Below, in pieces: positions 38,141 to 47,456 of a DNA stretch of 64,000 bases. The DNA comes from Shouchella xiaoxiensis (lineage in GTDB: Bacteria > Bacillota > Bacilli > Bacillales > Bacillaceae_D), in assembly GCF_016907895.1 (NCBI RefSeq), contig NZ_JAFBCV010000014.1, positions 58,186 to 122,185 of the forward strand. Direction: 5' to 3'. Both the position numbers and the translations under genes were made by a program. The notes under the pieces are model-generated. The model saw only the letters and a list, made by a program, of their open reading frames with translations. It was not told the DNA's origin and ran no database searches. Within the stretch, counting starts at the first letter, position 1, and each line of letters begins with the position of its first letter.

Positions 38141-40507
38141 ATGTCACGTCATATTCGGAAAACGGCTGTTATTGGAGCAGGTGTAATGGGAGCGAGTATT
38201 GCTGCTCATCTAGCGAATGCAGGGATTCCTGTCCTGTTATTAGATATGGTCCCTAAAGGTCAAGAAAGTGGTCATGCTGCTGTTGCAACTCTTGAAAAGA
38301 AACAAGTTCGAAATCAATTAGCGGATAACGCAGTAAAAAAATTAAAAAAGCAGAAGCCAGCTCCACTGGCATCACCTAGTAGTCTCGCGTTGATTGAGAC
38401 TGGAAATTTAGAAGATGATTTAAGTCGTCTTAGTGAAGTTGATTGGGTCATTGAAGTAATCATTGAAAATCTAGATGCAAAAAAACAACTGTTTGAGAAG
38501 ATCGATCAGGTTCGTAAAAAAGGATCGATTGTTACCTCAAATACATCGGGAATTTCAATTAAGGCGATGGCGGAAGGACGCAGCGCTGATTTCAAAGAAC
38601 ATTTTCTCGGGACGCACTTTTTTAATCCACCAAGGTACTTAAAATTAATTGAATTAATACCTTTGGAAGATACAAAGAAAGACGTCATTTCGTTCATTCG
38701 TCAGTTCGCAGAAGAGAAACTAGGTAAAGGGGTTGTAGAGGCAAAAGACACACCCAATTTTATTGCGAATCGAATTGGAACTTATGGCCTTCTAGTTACT
38801 GTTCATGAGATGGTGAAAAACGGATATACGGTTGGAGAAGTAGATTCTGTCACAGGTCCGTTAATTGGGCGACCGAAGTCTGCAACGTTTCGAACGCTTG
38901 ATGTTGTTGGTTTAGATACGTTTTTACATGTTGCCAAAAACGTTTACGACGAAACAGAAGGTGACGAACGAGCGATGTTTGACCCACCTCAATTTATGAA
39001 GAGCATGGCAGAAAACGGCTGGATTGGTGCTAAAAGCGGTCAAGGGTTTTATCTTAAAAAAGATGGTGCGATTACACAATTAAATCCAGAAACAATGGAG
39101 TATGAGCCGAGAAATAAATTAAAAGCACCATCAATCGATCGAACAAAAGCAATAAAATCGAAAAAAGAAAAACTTAAAACGGTTGTATTTGCAGATGACA
39201 AAGCAGGGAATTTACTTTGGGCCATTATAAGTCCAGTCCTTGTTTACACAGCTGAAAAAACGTTTGAAATTGCCAACGATATACAGGCAGTTGATGAAGC
39301 CATGCGCTGGGGTTTTGGATGGGACTTGGGACCTTTCGAGCTTTGGGATGCATTAGGATTCAGACAAACGGTTGAAAAAATACAAACAGATGGTCACGTT
39401 TTACCGAATTGGGTAATTGACATGTATGAAGCAGGTAGAGAGTCGATCTACCAAAATGGTCAGTTCTATGATCAATCAGGAGATAAGCCTGTTAGAAAAC
39501 ATGAGAAACATCTTTCTCTTAATGTTCTAAAACAAAATCATACCATTAGTAAAAATACAGGGGCTTCATTGATTGATATTGGGGACGATGTGGCTTTACT
39601 CAAGTTTACTTCGCCGAACAACTCCATTGGTCTTGATGTTATTCAAATGATTAATAAAGCTATTGATGAAACGGAAGCGAATTACAAAGGGCTTGTTATT
39701 GGTAATGAAGGCAGAAACTTCTGTGTTGGTGCAAACTTAATGATGATGTTAATGGAAGCACAGGATGATAACTTCTATGAACTGGATATGGTTGTACGTC
39801 AGTTTCAGAAAATGACTTCGCGAATCCGTTATGCCAACGTGCCTGTAGTTGTAGCTCCTTATCAAATGACGCTTGGTGGCGGCTCTGAAATAAGTTTGCC
39901 AGCTGCGAGCATTCAAGCAAGCCATGAAACCTATATGGGACTAGTAGAGGTTGGTGTTGGCTTAATTCCAGGTGGAGGTGGGAACAAAGAGCTTTACCTC
40001 CGCAATCTTGAGCGCTTTGGTGACAAAACACCTGCACAATTGCAACAAGCAGCGCGTGAAACTTTTGAAAAAATAGCAACTGCAAAAGTATCTACTTCAG
40101 CTGCAGAAGCTCGTGACAATGGTTTCTTATCTAGCAGAGATGCGATTGTAATGAATGACTTATTCGTTAACTATGAAGCGAAGCAAAAAGTGATTTCCCT
40201 TTCTGATGGTGGCTATCAAGCACCAGGCAAAAAGAAAATCCCTGTTACAGGCGAAGCTGGCTATGCCACGCTAATGCTAGGTGCAGAAATGATGAAGTGG
40301 GGCGGTTATGCATCTGAGCATGATCTAAAAATCGCTAAGAAATTAGCATTTGTTATTTCAGGTGGACGACTAAGAGAAGGTACGCTAGTTGATGAACAGT
40401 ATTTACTCGATTTAGAAAGAGAAGCGTTCTTAAGCTTAATTGGAGAACCGAAATCACAGCAACGTATGCAATATATGCTTTCAAAAGGAAAACCACTACG
40501 TAACTAG
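38141..40507 (+). CDS. fadN: FadN, 3-hydroxyacyl-CoA dehydrogenase/enoyl-CoA hydratase
   Basis: 788 aa. The N-terminal dehydrogenase domain has AVIGAGVMGASIAAHLANAG for NAD and GTHFFNPPRYLKLIELIP with the catalytic His. The C-terminal crotonase-like domain has GNEGRNFCVGANLMMM and VAPYQMTLGGGSEISLPA. The domain order is the reverse of E. coli FadB. ATG 38141 is used with GAGGAGG upstream; the longer frame from 38090 runs through the FadR operator and is not the start. First gene of the operon. Confidence 0.96.
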   Translation: MSRHIRKTAVIGAGVMGASIAAHLANAGIPVLLLDMVPKGQESGHAAVATLEKKQVRNQLADNAVKKLKKQKPAPLASPSSLALIETGNLEDDLSRLSEVDWVIEVIIENLDAKKQLFEKIDQVRKKGSIVTSNTSGISIKAMAEGRSADFKEHFLGTHFFNPPRYLKLIELIPLEDTKKDVISFIRQFAEEKLGKGVVEAKDTPNFIANRIGTYGLLVTVHEMVKNGYTVGEVDSVTGPLIGRPKSATFRTLDVVGLDTFLHVAKNVYDETEGDERAMFDPPQFMKSMAENGWIGAKSGQGFYLKKDGAITQLNPETMEYEPRNKLKAPSIDRTKAIKSKKEKLKTVVFADDKAGNLLWAIISPVLVYTAEKTFEIANDIQAVDEAMRWGFGWDLGPFELWDALGFRQTVEKIQTDGHVLPNWVIDMYEAGRESIYQNGQFYDQSGDKPVRKHEKHLSLNVLKQNHTISKNTGASLIDIGDDVALLKFTSPNNSIGLDVIQMINKAIDETEANYKGLVIGNEGRNFCVGANLMMMLMEAQDDNFYELDMVVRQFQKMTSRIRYANVPVVVAPYQMTLGGGSEISLPAASIQASHETYMGLVEVGVGLIPGGGGNKELYLRNLERFGDKTPAQLQQAARETFEKIATAKVSTSAAEARDNGFLSSRDAIVMNDLFVNYEAKQKVISLSDGGYQAPGKKKIPVTGEAGYATLMLGAEMMKWGGYASEHDLKIAKKLAFVISGGRLREGTLVDEQYLLDLEREAFLSLIGEPKSQQRMQYMLSKGKPLRN

Positions 40508-40519
40508 GAGGGACTATTC

Positions 40520-41698
40520 GTGAGAGAAGCCGTTATTGTATCTGGCGCGAGAACGCCAGTTGGAAAGGCAAATCGAGGCGCTTTTGCGCATGTTCGTTCG
40601 GATGATTTAGGAGCGATTGCCGTTAAAGAAACAATCCGACGTGCGAATGGCGTCGATCCTACTGATATCGAAGACGTCATTATTGGATGCGCAATGCCTG
40701 AAGCAGAACAAGGTATGAATATGGCGCGTAATTTAAGTGTGCTAGCAGGAATTCCTCAATCGGTCCCTGCTGTAACGATCAATCGCTATTGTGCATCTGG
40801 TTTACAAACAATTGCTTACGGGGCAGAAAGAATTATGCTTGGTCAAAGCAAAATGATTATTGCCGGTGGAGCAGAGTCAATGAGTATGATCCCTATTGGC
40901 GGTCATGTCATTAAACCCAATCCTAAACTAATTGATGAAGCACCTGAATACTATATGTCAATGGGCTATACCGCTGAAGAGGTAGCAAGACAGTATGACA
41001 TCAGCCGATCGGATCAGGATGCATTTGCAACCGAAAGTCACCGTCGCGCAGCTGAAGCCATTTCAACTGGAAAATTTAACGATGAAATTGTTTCGGTTAC
41101 TGTTAGTGAGCAAGTTCTCGGTGAAGATGGAAAAGTGAGCCTGCAAGAAAGAGAAATCGCTGTTGATGAAGGAGTTCGTGCTGATACATCCGTTGAATCT
41201 CTTGCAAAATTAAAACCAGCTTTTCAGCTAAAAGGAACGGTCACTGCCGGAAACTCATCACAAATGAGCGACGGGGCAGCCGCAGTTCTTCTGATGGATA
41301 AAGAAGAAGCACTTGATCGAGGATTAAGTCCACTCTTAAAATTCCGTAGCTTTGCAGTTGCAGGTGTTGCACCAGAAGTAATGGGGATTGGTCCAATTGA
41401 AGCGATTCCAAAAGCGGTTCGTCAGGCAGGTCTTCAGCTTGAAGATATAGGTTTGTTTGAATTAAATGAAGCTTTTGCTTCACAAGCCGTAGCGATCATC
41501 CGCACATTAGGCATTGATCATGAAAAAGTTAATGTTAATGGTGGAGCTATTGCACTAGGGCATCCTCTTGGATGCACAGGTTCTAAATTGACGCTATCAC
41601 TTGCTCATGAGATGAAACGACGTGGTGAACAGTTTGGTGTTGTCACGATGTGTATTGGTGGAGGCATGGGCGCAGCAGGAGTATTTGAATTAATTTAA
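40520..41698 (+). CDS. fadA: FadA, acetyl-CoA C-acyltransferase (thiolase)
   Basis: 392 aa. It cleaves 3-ketoacyl-CoA in the last step of beta-oxidation. The nucleophile Cys lies in NRYCASGLQTIA, the His in NVNGGAIALGHPLGCTG and the second Cys in VVTMCIGGGMGAA. The GTG start follows AGGAGGGAC. It sits 12 bases after fadN. Confidence 0.97.
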   Translation: MREAVIVSGARTPVGKANRGAFAHVRSDDLGAIAVKETIRRANGVDPTDIEDVIIGCAMPEAEQGMNMARNLSVLAGIPQSVPAVTINRYCASGLQTIAYGAERIMLGQSKMIIAGGAESMSMIPIGGHVIKPNPKLIDEAPEYYMSMGYTAEEVARQYDISRSDQDAFATESHRRAAEAISTGKFNDEIVSVTVSEQVLGEDGKVSLQEREIAVDEGVRADTSVESLAKLKPAFQLKGTVTAGNSSQMSDGAAAVLLMDKEEALDRGLSPLLKFRSFAVAGVAPEVMGIGPIEAIPKAVRQAGLQLEDIGLFELNEAFASQAVAIIRTLGIDHEKVNVNGGAIALGHPLGCTGSKLTLSLAHEMKRRGEQFGVVTMCIGGGMGAAGVFELI

Positions 41699-41717
41699 TC
41701 GTGAGAGGATGTTAATG

Positions 41718-43502
41718 ATGAGTGAGACAACTGAAAAATTGCTTAAAGGTGGAAGTTTTTTACTAGAGGATATTGAAGCCTCGCAGTATTTTGCTCCTGA
41801 AGATTTTTCCGAAGAGCAAATCATGATCGCCCGCACGACAGAAGGTTTCGTTGAGAAAGATGTAAAACCATATGTTGAAGCAATTGAAAACCATGAATTT
41901 CAACATACGACAAGATTGCTCAAAAAAGCGGGAGATCTTGGTTTACTAGGTGCAGATGTACCTGAAGAGTACGGTGGCATCGGTCTTGATAAAATTAGTT
42001 CTTCATTAATCTCTGAACGGTTTAGTCGTGCTGGAGCATTTGGATTAAGCCATGGTGCCCACGTAGGGATTGGAACGCTACCAATCGTTTTCTTCGGATC
42101 ACATGAGCAAAAGAGTAAATATTTACCTGGATTAGCAACAGGAGAAAAGTTTGCCGCTTACGCATTAACCGAGCCTAGTTCTGGGTCTGATGCTTTAGGA
42201 GCAAAAACAACAGCTATTTTAAATGAAGAAAAAACGCATTATGTGTTGAATGGAGAAAAACAGTGGATTACGAACTCTGCTTTTGCTGATGTATTTGTGG
42301 TCTACGCAAAAGTTGACGGAGAGAAATTTACTGCCTTTATCGTAGAAAAAGAGTTTGACGGCGTGTCAACAGGACCAGAAGAAAAGAAAATGGGTATTAA
42401 AGGATCATCTACACGTACACTAATCTTAGAGGATGCTCAAGTTCCTGTAGAGAATGTGCTTGGAGAAATTGGACGCGGGCATATTATTGCCTTCAATATT
42501 TTGAACATCGGTCGTTATAAGCTAGGTGTGGGCTGCATTGGTGGCTCAAAAGCAGCACTTGAGCTTGCTGCTACGTATGCAACAGAACGGAAGCAATTCA
42601 AAACGCCAATTGCATCATTTACACTTATTCAAGAAAAATTAGCATCTATGGCAACGGCTATTTTTGCCAGTGAAAGCGCTATTTATCGTACAGGTGGTTT
42701 AATTGAGGCCCGCTTTGCAAGCTTAACTGAAGAAGAGCAAAAAGATGGTCGCGCCGTTGCGAATGCGATTGCCGAGTATGCGATAGAATGCTCATTAAAC
42801 AAGTTTGATGGTTCAGAAACGCTTGATTTTGTTGCAGATGAAGCGGTGCAAATTCATGGCGGTTATGGCTTTATGGCTGAATATGAAGTTGAGCGAATCT
42901 ACCGTGACTCTCGTATTAACCGTATTTTTGAAGGAACAAATGAAATTAACCGGATGCTTGTACCTGGAACTTTAATGAGAAAAGCATTAAAAGGCGAATT
43001 GCCATTCTTGGAAAAAGCAACGGCATTACAAGAAGAATTAATGATGCTTATGCCACAAGAAATTGAAGAAGAGCCATTAGCGCAAGAAAAGTACCTACTT
43101 TCAATGGCTAAGAAAATCTTTTTGATGATCGCAGGAACTGGCGCGCAGAAATATGGTCCAGAACTTGAAAAAGAACAAGAGGTTCTTGCTGTAGTTGCTG
43201 ATATTGTTAACGACATTTATTCGCTTGAGTCAGTTGTTCTACGTACCGAAAAAGCAATTGCTTCAAGTTCTGTTGAACAACAAAAGCAAAAACTACTAAT
43301 GACTGAAGTGTTTGGTCAAGAGGCGATTAATCGAATTGAAGCCAATGCGAAAAAAGCGTTGATTCACGCAGAGGAAGGCGACACGTTACGCACAATGCTA
43401 TCTATGTTACGCAAGCTAACGAGACATAACCCTGTTAATGTTGTTGCAAAGAAGCGTGAAATTGCTCAAGGTGTCCTTGCTTCAAAAAAATATGTTGTTT
43501 AA
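41718..43502 (+). CDS. fadE: FadE, acyl-CoA dehydrogenase
   Basis: 594 aa from ATG 41718, the usual Bacillus FadE length. In-frame ATGs at 41709 and 41715 are too near the GAGAGG site. FAD-dependent first step of beta-oxidation. Motifs AYALTEPSSGSDALGAKT, QIHGGYGFMAEYEVERIYRD and RINRIFEGTNEINR are diagnostic. The extra C-terminal domain beyond residue 400 is typical of the long YusJ/FadE form. Confidence 0.96.
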   Translation: MSETTEKLLKGGSFLLEDIEASQYFAPEDFSEEQIMIARTTEGFVEKDVKPYVEAIENHEFQHTTRLLKKAGDLGLLGADVPEEYGGIGLDKISSSLISERFSRAGAFGLSHGAHVGIGTLPIVFFGSHEQKSKYLPGLATGEKFAAYALTEPSSGSDALGAKTTAILNEEKTHYVLNGEKQWITNSAFADVFVVYAKVDGEKFTAFIVEKEFDGVSTGPEEKKMGIKGSSTRTLILEDAQVPVENVLGEIGRGHIIAFNILNIGRYKLGVGCIGGSKAALELAATYATERKQFKTPIASFTLIQEKLASMATAIFASESAIYRTGGLIEARFASLTEEEQKDGRAVANAIAEYAIECSLNKFDGSETLDFVADEAVQIHGGYGFMAEYEVERIYRDSRINRIFEGTNEINRMLVPGTLMRKALKGELPFLEKATALQEELMMLMPQEIEEEPLAQEKYLLSMAKKIFLMIAGTGAQKYGPELEKEQEVLAVVADIVNDIYSLESVVLRTEKAIASSSVEQQKQKLLMTEVFGQEAINRIEANAKKALIHAEEGDTLRTMLSMLRKLTRHNPVNVVAKKREIAQGVLASKKYVV

Positions 43503-43513
43503 TTTAGTTACAC

Positions 43514-43600
43514 TTTGAGGGTTATCCCTCAAAATAATATAGCTCCTCTCGCAAGGAGTGTTCTCCTCATTAAGGAAACAGCGATTCGCTGTTTCCTTTT
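43514..43600 (+). terminator. Terminator region after fadE
   Basis: Two clear hairpins: TTTGAGGG/CCCTCAAA at 43514-43533 without a T-run, and AAGGAAACAGCG/CGCTGTTTCCTT at 43572-43598 followed by T. A third weaker CTCCT/AGGAG lies between them. The last is the probable terminator. Confidence 0.8.
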
Positions 43601-43667
43601 AAAGTTGTATTGGCGACTCTGTCTATGTCACAATAAAGGTCAGTGATATACAGAAGGAGGTCTTTAA

Positions 43668-44024
43668 ATGTCAGTTAAACTATACGAATATCCGAAATGT
43701 GGAACGTGTCGAAATGCGAAAAAGTGGCTTGAACAAAACGATGTGACGTTCGAGGCTGTTCATATTGTCGACCAAACACCTTCAAAAGAGCGAATAAAAG
43801 AATTGCATCAAAAAAGCGGGCTAGAGCTAAAATCATTTTTTAACACAAGTGGTAAAAAATACCGAGAACTTGATTTAAAAAACAAACGTGATTCAATGTC
43901 AGAAGACGAACAATACGAGCTTCTTGCTTCAGATGGAATGCTAATTAAACGCCCAATTGTAACAGATGAAACAAGCGTTACTCTTGGTTTTAAAGAAGAA
44001 CAATTTAAGCAGACTTGGATATAA
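43668..44024 (+). CDS. yusI: YusI, ArsC/Spx-family protein
   Basis: 118 aa thioredoxin-fold protein of the ArsC/Spx family. Redox pair Cys11-x-x-Cys14 is in YPKCGTCRNAKKWL, and the conserved LIKRPIVTD loop is near the C-terminus. It lacks the Spx-specific RNA polymerase-binding context that I could recognise, and its position between fadE and gcvH equals B. subtilis yusI. AAGGAGG precedes the ATG. The function is unproven. Confidence 0.88.
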   Translation: MSVKLYEYPKCGTCRNAKKWLEQNDVTFEAVHIVDQTPSKERIKELHQKSGLELKSFFNTSGKKYRELDLKNKRDSMSEDEQYELLASDGMLIKRPIVTDETSVTLGFKEEQFKQTWI

Positions 44025-44142
44025 GTAGAAAAAAACAATTCTAATAATAAGAATCGCTCTTTTCTAAGAAACATTCTTCTTTTCGAGAAGGCATTTTTCA
44101 TGTATGATTACAAGCGTACAAGTTATTTGTTGGAGGGATAGT

Positions 44143-44532
44143 ATGAGTAAATTACCTAAGGAACTAAAATATTCGGAAGAACATGAATGGGTCAAAACAG
44201 AAGGTGACAAAGTCCGTATCGGAATTACTGATTTTGCTCAGTCAGAATTAGGGGATATCGTTTTTGTTGAGTTACCAGAAGTTGGTGACGAGATTGAAGC
44301 GGACGAGCCTTTCGGAAGCGTTGAGTCTGTAAAAACGGTTTCTGAACTGTATGCTCCTATTAACGGCCGTGTTGTTGAAGTCAACGAAGATCTTGATGAT
44401 TCGCCTGAATTTGTTAATGAATCGCCATATGAAAAAGCGTGGATGATTGTTGTAGAACCAACAAACTCTGGTGAGATTGATAAGTTAATGTCTGCCGAAG
44501 AATACAGTGAAATGATTAATGAAGAAGACTAA
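44143..44532 (+). CDS. gcvH: Glycine cleavage system H protein
   Basis: 129 aa from ATG 44143 behind TGGAGGGAT; an upstream ATG in frame has no ribosome site. Lipoyl-carrier beta barrel with the modified Lys64 in [15 protein letters not shown]. In Bacillus GcvH is also the relay for octanoyl/lipoyl transfer to other lipoate enzymes. It is encoded away from the other gcv genes, as in B. subtilis (yusH). Confidence 0.97.
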   Translation: MSKLPKELKYSEEHEWVKTEGDKVRIGITDFAQSELGDIVFVELPEVGDEIEADEPFGSVESVKTVSELYAPINGRVVEVNEDLDDSPEFVNESPYEKAWMIVVEPTNSGEIDKLMSAEEYSEMINEED

Positions 44533-44558
44533 AAGCCTGCCAACGCAGGCTTTTTTTT
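44531..44558 (+). terminator. Terminator after gcvH
   Basis: AAGCCTGC, loop CAAC, GCAGGCTT, then T-run; the stem begins at the stop codon. Confidence 0.92.
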
Positions 44559-44638
44559 GTTGGCTGATCTTCCCTAGCATAGCGTAATACGCCATAACGC
44601 ATTCTATAAATAGACATTGAGCTAAAGGGGAGATCGAA

Positions 44639-44860
44639 GTGGAGAAAGTCAATGTTACTCAAAAGGTTGTCGCAAAGTATGAAGAGGGGCATTTAAAGCT
44701 TTATTTGGACGGTGCTTGGATTGGTGAAGTCATTGAAACCAATCAAGGACTTCAACATACGATGAATGCAGGATTTTCATTTGAGGAAGATCAGATTTTC
44801 CAAATGCAAAATGAGAGTTGGAATGAAGTTAAGTCGTTTATTGAAGATAGTTGGCACTAA
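44639..44860 (+). CDS. yusG: YusG (DUF2553) small protein
   Basis: 73 aa with no membrane segment. VNVTQKVVAKYEEGHLKLYL and the acidic C-terminus resemble YusG/DUF2553 of Bacillus, and the position after gcvH agrees. The GTG start at 44639 follows AAAGGGGAGAT. The function is unknown. Confidence 0.75.
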   Translation: MEKVNVTQKVVAKYEEGHLKLYLDGAWIGEVIETNQGLQHTMNAGFSFEEDQIFQMQNESWNEVKSFIEDSWH

Positions 44861-44868
44861 AAAGAGCT

Positions 44869-44930
44869 ACCCAATTTAGTGGTTATTTCGTATAATTAAT
44901 TAGAGAGGCGAAATAACTGCTAAATGGGGT
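44869..44930. repeat. 22-bp imperfect inverted repeat with 18-base loop
   Basis: The left arm (44869-44890) begins ACCCAATTTAG and ends GTTATTTCG. The right arm (44909-44930) is its reverse complement at 19 of 22 positions, two of the three differences being G-U pairs in RNA. The loop includes TATAAT (44891-44896) and AGAGAGG. It ends 6 bases before the MFS gene and could be an operator or a leader hairpin. Confidence 0.75.
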
Positions 44931-44936
44931 TACATA

Positions 44937-46199
44937 ATGGCTTTAGTACATACAAAATTATTACGTCCAGTAAGTGGGTACAGCCGGACGATTCGTTATT
45001 TCTTTTTATCATCAATGGCCTTCAATTGCGCAATGGGTATATTTATGGTGATGTACCCGTTTTATGTAAGAGAACTTGGGTTTAGTGATGCTTTAAATGG
45101 AAATATAATTGCCATTCAAGCAGGTGCAACCGCTATAGCTTTGTTACCAGCAGGGTTGCTTGGTGATAAGTACGGGCGGAAACAAATGATCTTAATTGGT
45201 GCCGCGATGCTTGCTGTTAGCTTTTTTATTCGAGCAATAGGCATTTCAGAATGGATATTGCTGCTTGGAGCGGGTTTAACAGGGTTCTTTTTTGCTTTTT
45301 TGCAAGTATCCGCAATTCCATTATTAGCTGAACATTCAAAAGACAAGCAACGAGTTAAATTATTTGCGCTCCACGCCGCGATCATGATGGCAGCCAATGT
45401 GATTGGACATTTATTTAGCGGATTGATGGCAGATGCTTTACATCAGTTTACTTCATTAACAATGCTTGATGCTGTTCGTGTAACATTATTGCTCGCATTT
45501 TTGTTAGCATTACTTTCCTTTATTCCTCTTCTTCAGGTAAAGGAGACCGTACAAACAAAGAAAGTGCAAAAAGTGGCGCAAGGTTTAAACCATCGTCCAA
45601 GAAAGCAGGAATGGAAGCTAATCTGCTTGTTTGCAGGATCAAGCTTAATGATTGGATTTGGCTCTGGTTTAGTTATCCCTTATCTGAACTTGTACTTTAA
45701 CGATCGGTTTGATTTAAGCTACTCGGCAATTGGTCTTGTATTGTCATTGGGGCAAGCAATGACGGTATTTGCCATGTTAATAGGGCCGCGTGTTGTTGAT
45801 CGGTTTGGTGAGGTTAAAGCGGTATTTATACTACAAATGGGTTCCATTCCGTTCTTATTGCTAACTGCCTTTACAAATGTGCTTTGGTTTGCCATTATTG
45901 GTTTTTTATTTAGACAAGCTTTAATGAATGCTGGTAACCCCATTCAAGCTGCGCTTGTGATGAAGCTAATCCATCCGAATATGCGTGGTACAGCCAATTC
46001 GGTTACGCAAATGGTGTTTCAACTTGGATGGGCATTGATGGGTCCCGTTTCTATGAGTATCGTTGCGCTGTATGGTGCATATACTGGGTATGCGGTTGTC
46101 TTTTGTATTACTGCTTTCCTTTATGTTGCAGGCTCAGTTTTTTTCTTACTTGTCTTTCGGAACAGGGAACCCCTTGTACAAGAGTCTCAATCGGCTTAA
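44937..46199 (+). CDS. MFS transporter
   Basis: 420 aa with about 12 membrane helices. Motif A is present as GLLGDKYGRKQM after helix 2, and the matching loop in the second half reads GPRVVDRFGEVKA. The large central loop is basic (KKVQKVAQGLNHRPRKQEWK). It resembles drug/proton antiporters, but the substrate is unknown. The ribosome site is weak and within the preceding inverted repeat. It lies between yusG and the met operon, an insertion relative to B. subtilis. Confidence 0.9.
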   Translation: MALVHTKLLRPVSGYSRTIRYFFLSSMAFNCAMGIFMVMYPFYVRELGFSDALNGNIIAIQAGATAIALLPAGLLGDKYGRKQMILIGAAMLAVSFFIRAIGISEWILLLGAGLTGFFFAFLQVSAIPLLAEHSKDKQRVKLFALHAAIMMAANVIGHLFSGLMADALHQFTSLTMLDAVRVTLLLAFLLALLSFIPLLQVKETVQTKKVQKVAQGLNHRPRKQEWKLICLFAGSSLMIGFGSGLVIPYLNLYFNDRFDLSYSAIGLVLSLGQAMTVFAMLIGPRVVDRFGEVKAVFILQMGSIPFLLLTAFTNVLWFAIIGFLFRQALMNAGNPIQAALVMKLIHPNMRGTANSVTQMVFQLGWALMGPVSMSIVALYGAYTGYAVVFCITAFLYVAGSVFFLLVFRNREPLVQESQSA

Positions 46200-46202
46200 C
46201 GG

Positions 46203-46231
46203 TTGACGGCTGGAATGACCCGTGCTATGAT
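46203..46231 (+). promoter_or_regulatory. Promoter of the SAM-riboswitch met operon
   Basis: TTGACG (46203-46208), 17 bases, TATGAT (46226-46231). It begins 4 bases after the MFS stop codon. Confidence 0.85.
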
Positions 46232-46262
46232 TTCATTACTTTAAATGAACGATTAACAACAT

Positions 46263-46416
46263 ACTCTTATCCAGAGTGGTGGAGGGACTGGCCCGATGAA
46301 ACCCGGCAACCGCAAGCTTATGCTTGAAGGTGCTAAATCCTGCAAAGCGCGTGCTTTGAGAGATGAGATGATTGAGGATACTTCCCTTTCTGTCATCCGG
46401 CAGAAAGGGTTTTTTG
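46263..46416 (+). promoter_or_regulatory. S-box (SAM-I) riboswitch with terminator
   Basis: The aptamer runs about 46263-46373: P1 CTCTTATC with GATGAG, the conserved GAGGGACTGGCCCGATGA, the core AACCCGGCAACC, and GGTGCTAAATCC. CCCTTTCTG (46384-46392) and CAGAAAGGG (46401-46409) with T6 form the terminator. SAM binding is expected to stop transcription before metN. Confidence 0.95.
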
Positions 46417-46433
46417 ATTGGAGGAAACATAGC

Positions 46434-47456
46434 GTGATTACGTTAAAAGGAATAAGTAAAACGTACAAGACAAAAAATACAACCGTAAAGGCTGTTGACC
46501 AAGTCAATTTAACGATTGCCGAGGGACAAATATATGGTGTAATCGGATACAGTGGGGCTGGCAAGAGTACATTAATTCGCTTGCTAAATGTTCTTGAAAA
46601 ACCAACTACGGGAACTGTGGTAGTAGATGGCACAGAACTAACGAATTTGCCAAAAAAAGAGTTGCGGAAAGAGCGTCAAAAAATTGGAATGATCTTTCAA
46701 CACTTTAATTTACTATGGTCACGAACGGTTAGAGAAAATATCTCTTTTCCACTAGAAGTTGCGAAGCTGCCAGCACAGGATCGAAAAAAAAGAGTTGAGG
46801 AATTAATTGATTTAGTTGGTTTAAGGGGAAGAGAAGATAATTACCCTTCTCAATTAAGTGGTGGTCAAAAGCAGCGCGTTGGCATCGCTCGAGCACTTGC
46901 TAATAATCCAAAAGTGTTATTATGCGATGAAGCTACCTCAGCTCTTGACCCTAAAACAACAAACTCGATACTGGATCTATTAATCGATATTAATCAGAAA
47001 CTAAACTTAACAATTGTTTTAATTACACATGAAATGCATGTCATTCAAAAGGTTTGTCATGAAGTAGCTGTGATGGACAATGGTCAGATTGTTGAACAAG
47101 GGGCAGTTCATGAAGTTTTCAGGAGACCAGAGAAGAGCATGACGAAAGAATTTGTAAAACAATTGTCGCAATCAAATGACGAAGAACCTTTATGGGATGA
47201 AATAAAAGTGAACGAAGGTGAAAAACTTGTTTCGCTAACCTTTGTCGGTAATCCAGCAGAAGAATCACTTGTGACAGATGTTATTCGTCGTTTTCCGATT
47301 GATATTTCCATTTTACATGGAAACATCGCTAAGCTTCAGCAAGGATCTTACGGTAAATTGTATTTCCGCTTAGCGGGATCTGATTTTCACATTGAACAAA
47401 CGCTTGATTATATCCGTTCAAAAGAAGTTGAAGTGGAGGTGATTGAGCATGCTTGA
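46434..47456 (+). CDS. metN: MetN, methionine ABC transporter ATPase
   Basis: 340 aa from GTG 46434 behind GGAGGAA; the longer frame reaches back into the riboswitch and is not real. Walker A GYSGAGKS is at residues 38-45. LSGGQKQRVGIARAL is the signature, and LLCDEATSALDP is Walker B. The C-terminal NIL (ACT-like) domain from about 265 senses methionine. Under S-box control with metP and metQ. Confidence 0.97.
   Translation: MITLKGISKTYKTKNTTVKAVDQVNLTIAEGQIYGVIGYSGAGKSTLIRLLNVLEKPTTGTVVVDGTELTNLPKKELRKERQKIGMIFQHFNLLWSRTVRENISFPLEVAKLPAQDRKKRVEELIDLVGLRGREDNYPSQLSGGQKQRVGIARALANNPKVLLCDEATSALDPKTTNSILDLLIDINQKLNLTIVLITHEMHVIQKVCHEVAVMDNGQIVEQGAVHEVFRRPEKSMTKEFVKQLSQSNDEEPLWDEIKVNEGEKLVSLTFVGNPAEESLVTDVIRRFPIDISILHGNIAKLQQGSYGKLYFRLAGSDFHIEQTLDYIRSKEVEVEVIEHA

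Noticed and set aside
46296..46433. In-frame extension of metN into the S-box leader
   Set aside because: The region is the SAM aptamer and terminator, and the GTG at 46434 has a good ribosome site.
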